From Azorhizobium sp943371865 (lineage in GTDB: Bacteria > Pseudomonadota > Alphaproteobacteria > Rhizobiales > Xanthobacteraceae), in assembly GCF_943371865.1 (NCBI RefSeq), contig NZ_CALRWL010000021.1, positions 1-64,000 on the forward strand: 64,000 bases of DNA. The letters run 5' to 3'. The notes below the pieces were generated by a model that saw nothing but the letters and a program-made list of their open reading frames with translations, had not been told where the DNA came from and made no database searches. The translations under genes and the position numbers were made by a program. Of the stretch, positions 60,611-64,000 are shown piece after piece; within the stretch, counting starts at the first letter, position 1; each line of letters opens with the position of its first letter.

Positions 60611-60838
60611 ATGAACCGATTTGAACGATTTCCGGAGCCTCAGGGCGAAGCGGAAGTGCGCTATCTCGATGGAGAATTCCGCATTCTCCGTCCCGGTAGT
60701 TTTGTGCGCTGCGGCGTGACCAATCAGGCCATCCCCCTGGATGAACTGCGCTACTGGAGCGTGGATCTGCAGGAGGCCTATGCCGATCCGCAGGCGGTTC
60801 TCGCCCGCGTCACCGGCAATCTTCCGCCGCAAGACTAA
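60611..60838 (+). CDS. DUF2093 family protein
   Basis: 75 residues: MNRFERFPEPQGEAEVRYLD at the start, then FRILRPGSFVRCGVTNQAIP and LDELRYWSVDLQEAYADPQA. This is the DUF2093 family, small alphaproteobacterial proteins found between xseA and lpxK. Function unknown. The ATG at 60611 fits the family length; the frame is open further upstream from inside xseA. Confidence 0.9.
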   Translation: MNRFERFPEPQGEAEVRYLDGEFRILRPGSFVRCGVTNQAIPLDELRYWSVDLQEAYADPQAVLARVTGNLPPQD

Positions 60839-60877
60839 GCGACTGGTCGGTTCTGTTCCGGAGCGTCCCCGGCGAGC

Positions 60878-61891
60878 TTAGCGGCTTGCCGACCGCATGC
60901 TCGCCCGCGCCAGCAGATCATCTAAAGCTGCAGCATCGGACACTTCCATCCGCACCGGGAGCGCCGTGATGCGAGATGCGAAGGTGGAAAACGCCGCGCC
61001 GTTCAGGCGGGCTAGGTCCTTGGATGTCGTGACGAGGGTCAAACCGGCGTCGTCCGCTTCGTCCATCAGCCCGGCGATGTCTCCCGCGCTATAGGGGTGA
61101 TGATCGGGAAACGCCCGCAGCCGGGCCACCTCGATGCCCGCCTCGGCGAGGGTCATCGCCAGTTTCTCCGGGCGCCCGATGCCCGCAAACGCCAGAACCC
61201 GCTGGCCGCGCAGGGCGGCAATGGTTGTGGCATCCGGGACGATGCTCGCCTCAAGCACGACCTTTCCGGCTTGGCGCGCCATCGTTCCCACTGCGGCCCC
61301 GGCGGCCCCTTCGCCCACCAGCAGCACCGCATCCGCCAATGCGATCTGCGGCGCCAGCGGCGCCCGCAGCGGCCCAGCCGGAAGCACCCGACCGTTGCCA
61401 ACCCCCGCCGCGCCGTCAATGACCAGGAGGGTCACATCCTTGGTCAAGCTCGGGTTCTGGAAGCCATCGTCCATGACGATGTGGGTGGCGCCTTCCGCCA
61501 CCGCCAGACGGGCGCCGGCAACCCGGTCCCGCGAGACGATGGTTGGCGCCTCCGCCGCAAGCAGCAGGGACTCATCGCCCACCGCTGCGGCGTCGTGGCG
61601 GGTGGGATCCACCCGCACCGGTCCTGCCAGCCTGCCGCCGTGGCCGCGCAGCAACGCAAAGGGCCGGGCACCTCTGGCTTTGAGGTGAGACAGGACCATC
61701 AGAGTGGTGGGCGTCTTGCCGGCACCGCCCACGGTGGGGTTGCCGACGCAGAGGACCGGGACGGCGATCACGGCTCCCGGCCGCGCCATCTGGCGCAAGG
61801 TGATGGCGCCGATCACATGCCCGATGGGAGAGAGAAGGGCGCCCCTCCAGCTGCCCGGCCGGGACCAGAACGCCGGCGCCTGGCCGATCAT
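60878..61891 (-). CDS. lpxK: Tetraacyldisaccharide 4'-kinase
   Basis: 337 residues. N-terminal membrane-associated helix, then the P-loop GNPTVGGAGKTPTTLMV, RGHGGRLAGPVRVDP, AVGDESLLLAAEAPT, and HIVMDDGFQNPSLTKD with the catalytic Asp. It phosphorylates the lipid A precursor at the 4' position. Its start overlaps the waaA stop (ATGA). Last gene of the minus-strand lipid A operon. Confidence 0.96.
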   Translation of the reverse strand: MIGQAPAFWSRPGSWRGALLSPIGHVIGAITLRQMARPGAVIAVPVLCVGNPTVGGAGKTPTTLMVLSHLKARGARPFALLRGHGGRLAGPVRVDPTRHDAAAVGDESLLLAAEAPTIVSRDRVAGARLAVAEGATHIVMDDGFQNPSLTKDVTLLVIDGAAGVGNGRVLPAGPLRAPLAPQIALADAVLLVGEGAAGAAVGTMARQAGKVVLEASIVPDATTIAALRGQRVLAFAGIGRPEKLAMTLAEAGIEVARLRAFPDHHPYSAGDIAGLMDEADDAGLTLVTTSKDLARLNGAAFSTFASRITALPVRMEVSDAAALDDLLARASMRSASR

Positions 61892-63183
61892 TTTCCTTCC
61901 AGCCGGATCTGCAGCAGGTAGGGATCCACGGCATTCAAGGTCCGCTCCAGAGCCCCGCCCAGCAGATCCACCGCCCGGCGGGCCGCATGGGCGGTATCTT
62001 CCTGAAACTCGGGATCGGTCAGGCTGGCGAAGGCAAAGCGCGCGATGTCGGCGGCATCGGCCACCGGGATGGCGCCGCGCTCGGCATCCAGGCGGCCATA
62101 GACCGCGCCGAAATTCCAGATATGCGGTCCGTGCAGGACCACGGTCCCGATCTTGGCGGCCTCGATCGGGTTCTGCCCGCCGTGACGCACCAGTGAGCCG
62201 CCGAGGAATGCAACGCCGGCGAGACGGTAGAACAGCCCCAGTTCGCCGATGGTGTCGGCCACATAGATATCGGTGTCCGCGGGCGGCAATGGCGCGCGGC
62301 TGCGCTGAACCGCCGTGAGACCAGCGCCTTGCGCCAAAGCGTGCACATCGGCACCGCGCTCTGGGTGCCGGGGGGCGATGATGGTGAGCAGATCCGGGAG
62401 TTCGTTGCGCAACTGCTTGTGCGCTTCGATCAGAACTTCATCTTCACCCGGATGGGTCGAAGCCCCCAGCAGCACGGGCCGATATGCGATCGCCGTCTGC
62501 AGGCGCGCCAGGGTCGCTCCGTCCGCCGGTGGGGCCGGAACGTCGAATTTGAGATTGCCCACCACTTCCACCCGCGGGGCGCCCAAGGCCTTGAAGCGGG
62601 CGCCATCGTCCTGGGTCTGGGCCAGACACAGATCGACGCGGGAGAGCAGGGCGCGGGCGCTCTTGGGCAAGCGCTTCCAGCGCTCGCTGGAGCGCAGAGA
62701 CAGCCGGCCGTTCACCAGGACCACCGACGTGCCGCGGCGATCCAGTTCCGTCATCAGGTTTGGCCACAGCTCGGATTCCGCCAGCAAGGCCAGATCCGGC
62801 TTCCAATGGTCGAGGAAGCGGCGAACGAAGGCCGGGGCGTCGAGCGGCACGAACTGATGGATCACGCCACGGGGGGCCCGGCGGGCGGCGATGCGGCTGG
62901 AGGTGAGCGTGCCGGAGGTGAGCAGGATGGCAAATCCGCGCCCCATCAGGCGCTCCACCAGGGGCAATACGGAGACGATCTCACCGACGCTGGCCCCATG
63001 CACCCAGATCATCGGCCCGCGCGGGCGTTCGACCTTGGTGAAGCCGCGCCGTTCGCCGATGCGGGCAGGGTCTTCCTTGCCTTTGGAAATCCGATAATTC
63101 AGCCAAGCGGGGGCAAGAAGGGTCGCGGCCGCAGCCGCACCGCGATAGATGCGCAGAGGGACCGGCAAGGGCCTCCCCTTCAT
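61888..63183 (-). CDS. waaA: 3-deoxy-D-manno-octulosonic acid transferase
   Basis: 431 residues. N-terminal membrane helix region, IWVHGASVGEIVSVLPLVERL, LLTSGTLTSSRIAARRAPRG, ESELWPNLMTELDRRGTSVV, LGASTHPGEDEVLIEAHKQL and the C-terminal FLGGSLVRHGGQNPIEAAK. GT-B glycosyltransferase that attaches Kdo to lipid IVA at the inner membrane. Whether it adds one or two Kdo residues cannot be read. Overlaps both neighbours by 4 bases. Confidence 0.96.
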   Translation of the reverse strand: MKGRPLPVPLRIYRGAAAAATLLAPAWLNYRISKGKEDPARIGERRGFTKVERPRGPMIWVHGASVGEIVSVLPLVERLMGRGFAILLTSGTLTSSRIAARRAPRGVIHQFVPLDAPAFVRRFLDHWKPDLALLAESELWPNLMTELDRRGTSVVLVNGRLSLRSSERWKRLPKSARALLSRVDLCLAQTQDDGARFKALGAPRVEVVGNLKFDVPAPPADGATLARLQTAIAYRPVLLGASTHPGEDEVLIEAHKQLRNELPDLLTIIAPRHPERGADVHALAQGAGLTAVQRSRAPLPPADTDIYVADTIGELGLFYRLAGVAFLGGSLVRHGGQNPIEAAKIGTVVLHGPHIWNFGAVYGRLDAERGAIPVADAADIARFAFASLTDPEFQEDTAHAARRAVDLLGGALERTLNAVDPYLLQIRLEGK

Positions 63184-63899
63184 CGCTGCGCCTCGCCGAG
63201 GTTGCCGAGAGCGGGCCGCCCCACCAGAGCTTCTGCGCGGGCGGTGATGGTCTCCAGGCGGTGCTGCAGTTCGAGGCGGGCCGCTTCCATGCCGGCTTCA
63301 TCGAGGTCGCGGGCCACCCACATCGGCTCCCCCGCCACGGCGGCGCCACGGCTGAAGGGCAGGTTGAGGCTCGCCTTGTCCCAGCTCTTCAGGGTGATGC
63401 GGTTGCTGGTGGCCATGGCGATCGGAAAGATAGGCCGTCCGGAGTGGCGGGCGATGACGATCACGCCCTTGCCCACGCGGCGCGCGATCTTGGGAACGTC
63501 CGCGGTCATGGCCACATTGATCCCCTCGGCGAGAGTGTCGATCATCGCATAGGTTGCCGACACGCCCCCCTTGCGGTGGAAATCCCGCGGCGAGGTCGAG
63601 CCGGACCCACGAATCGTGCCCACACCGAGCTTCTCTGCGGCGATGGCGTTGATCTCCGCATCTGCGTGACGGGAGATCAGCACCTTCGCCTTGTGATGCG
63701 GCTTCATCACGAACGGTGTGAGGAAGTGCTGGCCGTGCCAGAACGTCATGATCAGAGGGAGGTTGTCCTCAATCTTCTCATAGATGTCCGCCGGCTCGAC
63801 CACGAACCGCGACGTATGGGCCACCATCTTGAAATAGTACGCGAAGGTCGTGCCCAGGGCGATCTGGACGCCCCGGTTTGTCCGAATGCGACGCCACAT
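63180..63899 (-). CDS. Lysophospholipid acyltransferase-superfamily protein (DUF374)
   Basis: 239 residues. LPLAT-fold marks: TFWHGQHFLTPFVMKPHHKA with the histidine of the HX4D-like site, SRHADAEINAIAAEKLGVGTIRGSGS and VAMTADVPKIARRVGKGVIVIAR. DUF374 proteins occur next to waaA in alphaproteobacteria and may acylate lipid A or a related envelope lipid; the acyl donor is unknown. Its stop overlaps the waaA start (ATGA), and it follows the DUF4170-like gene by about 20 bases. Confidence 0.92.
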   Translation of the reverse strand: MWRRIRTNRGVQIALGTTFAYYFKMVAHTSRFVVEPADIYEKIEDNLPLIMTFWHGQHFLTPFVMKPHHKAKVLISRHADAEINAIAAEKLGVGTIRGSGSTSPRDFHRKGGVSATYAMIDTLAEGINVAMTADVPKIARRVGKGVIVIARHSGRPIFPIAMATSNRITLKSWDKASLNLPFSRGAAVAGEPMWVARDLDEAGMEAARLELQHRLETITARAEALVGRPALGNLGEAQR

Positions 63900-63920
63900 G
63901 AGTGTTGCGTTCCGTCCCCG

Positions 63921-64000
63921 TCAGTGTCCGTGGGTGTCGGTCTCGGGGTCCAGCAGGCGATGCAGGTGAACCACGAAGTAACGCATCATGGCGTTATCGA
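63921..64000 (-). CDS. DUF4170-like protein, C-terminal fragment (cut by window end)
   Basis: Only the last 25 codons are visible on the minus strand; they read DNAMMRYFVVHLHRLLDPE followed by TDTHGH and a TGA at 63921-63923. The phrase MRYFVVHLHRLLDPE is what I recall for the C terminus of DUF4170, a small alphaproteobacterial protein encoded upstream of the LPLAT/waaA operon. The rest lies outside the window, so the assignment stays tentative. Confidence 0.6.
   Translation of the reverse strand, partial: DNAMMRYFVVHLHRLLDPETDTHGH

Overview
The window is high-GC (roughly 65-68%) chromosomal DNA from an alphaproteobacterium. Gene order and protein families point to the order Rhizobiales/Hyphomicrobiales, probably near Xanthobacter/Azorhizobium/Ancylobacter. 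That placement is inference from synteny recalled for the group: rarA-crcB-rluC-HAD-ATP12; hom-glpX-recJ; DUF3572/dinB facing divK; rpmG-MFS-NUDIX-DUF983-rnr-topA-dprA-plsY-pyrC-pyrB-ruvX; gatCAB; xseA-DUF2093-lpxK-waaA-LPLAT-DUF4170. I see no prophage, insertion sequence, CRISPR array, tRNA or rRNA gene.

Layout. 1-8.8 kb (mostly +): the 3' end of rarA, a small secreted protein, fluoride channel crcB, pseudouridine synthase rluC, a two-gene TRAP transporter without its binding protein, then a zinc-ribbon membrane protein coupled to a HAD phosphatase, the ATP12 F1-ATPase chaperone and a TfoX-domain protein. 8.8-19.1 kb: a DEAD-box helicase with an Arg/Glu/Pro repeat tail (-), an MFS carrier (+), parE (-) facing argC (+), and a GntP-family permease (+) converging on the PHA synthase phaC (-). 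19.3-27.6 kb (+): a lipoprotein, a TolA-C-like secreted protein, an alanine/LL-DAP-type aminotransferase, hom, glpX, an MgtC/DUF4010 membrane protein and recJ. 27.6-31.8 kb: an MHS-type carrier, dinB and a DUF3572 gene (-), divergent from divK (+), then rpmG (-). Between divK and rpmG, where related genomes carry pleD, there is only about 460 bp of non-coding DNA holding a large imperfect hairpin.

31.9-48.7 kb is mainly a minus-strand housekeeping block: MFS, NUDIX, DUF983, rnr, topA, dprA, plsY, a degenerate dihydroorotase, pyrB and ruvX. It is interrupted by a plus-strand drug-efflux-type MFS gene, a 72-residue protein and a Pro/Tyr-rich secreted protein, and also holds an AEC carrier. 48.9-64 kb: a metallo-beta-lactamase-fold hydrolase, a SulP transporter, recQ, the gatC-gatA-(chorismate mutase)-gatB cluster, purD facing xseA, DUF2093, and a minus-strand lipid A/Kdo operon (DUF4170 tail, LPLAT, waaA, lpxK) linked by 4-base stop/start overlaps.

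No obviously new multi-gene defence or mobile system is present. The best leads are a 23-bp-rich 59-nt stem-loop in the parE/argC intergenic region, the missing pleD with a structured spacer in its place, the dihydroorotase that has lost metal-binding residues, the chorismate mutase gene inside the gat cluster, and the pairing of phaC with a GntP permease and an inverted repeat in its probable promoter.
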